A stretch of 7,155 nucleotides of DNA from Planctomycetota bacterium (GTDB taxonomy: Bacteria > Planctomycetota > Brocadiia > JAJRTI01). This document shows positions 6,770-7,155 of the stretch, piece after piece. The stretch is from NCBI GenBank assembly GCA_024278415.1, contig JAJRTI010000446.1, forward strand, positions 1-7,155. The letters run 5' to 3'. A program made the translations under genes and the position numbers. Under the pieces are notes generated by a model. That model saw nothing but the letters and a program-made list of their open reading frames with translations, searched no databases and had not been told where the DNA came from. The stretch's first letter is position 1. Every line of letters starts with the position of its first letter.

Positions 6770-6783
6770 TGACAAATGTGTCA
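6770..6783. promoter_or_regulatory. Operator-like palindrome TGACA-N4-TGTCA
   Basis: A perfect 5+4+5 inverted repeat, of the size bound by dimeric bacterial regulators. No flanking promoter or gene start makes sense of it, so the call is tentative. Confidence 0.25.
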
Positions 6784-6790
6784 AGTTTCG

Positions 6791-6837
6791 CGAGGCACTG
6801 GAGCGGATCCAGAAGCCTCGGGATCCGCTCCACCTCG
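6791..6837 (+). terminator. Strong hairpin downstream of the propeller/LamG gene, possible terminator without U-tract
   Basis: A perfect 12-bp inverted repeat (TGGAGCGGATCC at 6799-6810 and its complement at 6821-6832, 10-nt loop) is extended by CGAGG (6791-6795) pairing with CCTCG (6833-6837) across a 3-nt bulge. The total is 17 bp, about 100 nt past the stop codon. There is no run of T after it, so it may act as a transcript-stabilising or Rho-assisted end rather than an intrinsic terminator. Confidence 0.5.
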
Positions 6838-6932
6838 ACGGTTTGAGGCGACGCTTCGCTAGTGTCCCGTCCCGCAATTACGTGCACATATCCGGGTAGT
6901 GGGCCGCGCCCAATGCCATTCACTTAAGGATC

Positions 6933-7139
6933 ATTTCGCCCGCGAAATCTACGGCGCATGAGCAACCGCGCACTCCTTGGCCAGCTTTAGCTGGCCTGTC
7001 TGATTGCCACCAGGTTCATCTGGTGGTCACGATGGCCATCTCCCAAAGCAGAATCAGCCTGCTTCAGCAGGGCTTCTCTGCCTGGCGTCATGGAATCGAG
7101 AAGCCGCGCTGAAGCGCGCTCCCGCCAACGAAGGGCGGG
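6933..7139. repeat. Cluster of compact stem-loops
   Basis: Stems in order: ATTTCGC/GCGAAAT (6933-6948), GGCCAGCT/AGCTGGCC (6979-6996), CCACCAG/CTGGTGG (7007-7026), the palindrome GATGGCCATC (7031-7040), CCTGCT/AGCAGG (7058-7071), GGCTTCTC/GAGAAGCC (7071-7105, 19-nt loop), CGCGCT/AGCGCG (7105-7118) and CCCGCC/GGCGGG (7121-7139). Three of them close on a 4-base apex (TTTA, TTCA, TGAA) and the CCACCAG stem has TTCA within its loop, while stem sequences differ. The cluster may extend beyond the right edge. Confidence 0.6.
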
Positions 7140-7155
7140 CCTTGCTGTCCACCAC

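Larger units (their letters stand above)
6690..7155. other. Intergenic region, 466 bp, no convincing gene
   Basis: After the TGA of the LamG part no frame with a start, ribosome site and coding character is visible to the right edge. The region is less GC-rich than the genes in places and is dominated by inverted repeats, listed separately. A TTGACA at 6723-6728 has no acceptable -10 partner. Confidence 0.7.

Noticed and set aside
6933..7139. CRISPR array
   Set aside because: The hairpins have different sequences and irregular spacing. There are no identical direct repeats separated by unique spacers of constant length.

Overview
The window looks like chromosomal DNA from a GC-rich member of the Planctomycetes or a neighbouring PVC-type lineage. 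This rests on three things: an exported methyltransferase/PQQ-like propeller/LamG protein of a kind I associate with planctomycetes, a large membrane-anchored coiled-coil protein of planctomycete style, and intergenic DNA crowded with short palindromes and 7-nt tandem repeats. The lineage is inferred; no rRNA or marker gene is present.

Layout. Positions 1-1280 (minus) hold the N-terminal 426 codons of a three-TM membrane protein with a long charged coiled coil and an eight-cysteine segment; it runs off the left edge. Positions 1281-1405 are a short intergenic stretch built largely of degenerate heptamers. Positions 1406-2365 (minus) encode a complete fumarylacetoacetate hydrolase (FAH) family enzyme, with a clear sigma70-type promoter at 2426-2454. 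It may be cotranscribed with the membrane protein gene. Positions 2366-2810 form a divergent intergenic region with that promoter, a degenerate tripartite palindromic element, a separate strong hairpin and a possible extended -10 site for the next gene.

Positions 2811-6689 (plus) are one continuous reading frame of 1293 codons: signal peptide, SAM-methyltransferase-like domain, two PQQ-like (BamB-like) beta-propeller regions, a LamG-like jelly-roll domain and a final propeller blade. The frame is broken once, by an in-frame TAG at 5463-5465 in sequence that otherwise looks intact and coding on both sides. The locus is therefore a recent nonsense pseudogene, a sequencing or assembly error, or a readthrough case. 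The FAH gene nearby ends at a normal TAG, which argues against genome-wide reassignment of UAG.

Positions 6690-7155 have no convincing gene. They hold a small TGACA-N4-TGTCA palindrome, a very strong bulged hairpin that may end the propeller transcript, and a run of compact stem-loops to the right edge.

No complete new defence, mobile or biosynthetic system is visible. The most unusual points are the interrupted giant reading frame, the heptamer repeats that occur both between genes and inside the propeller gene's linker, and the stem-loop cluster at the right end. The genes do not form an obvious pathway: the FAH enzyme suggests catabolism of a keto acid or sugar acid, and the propeller/LamG protein is probably an envelope protein with a binding role.
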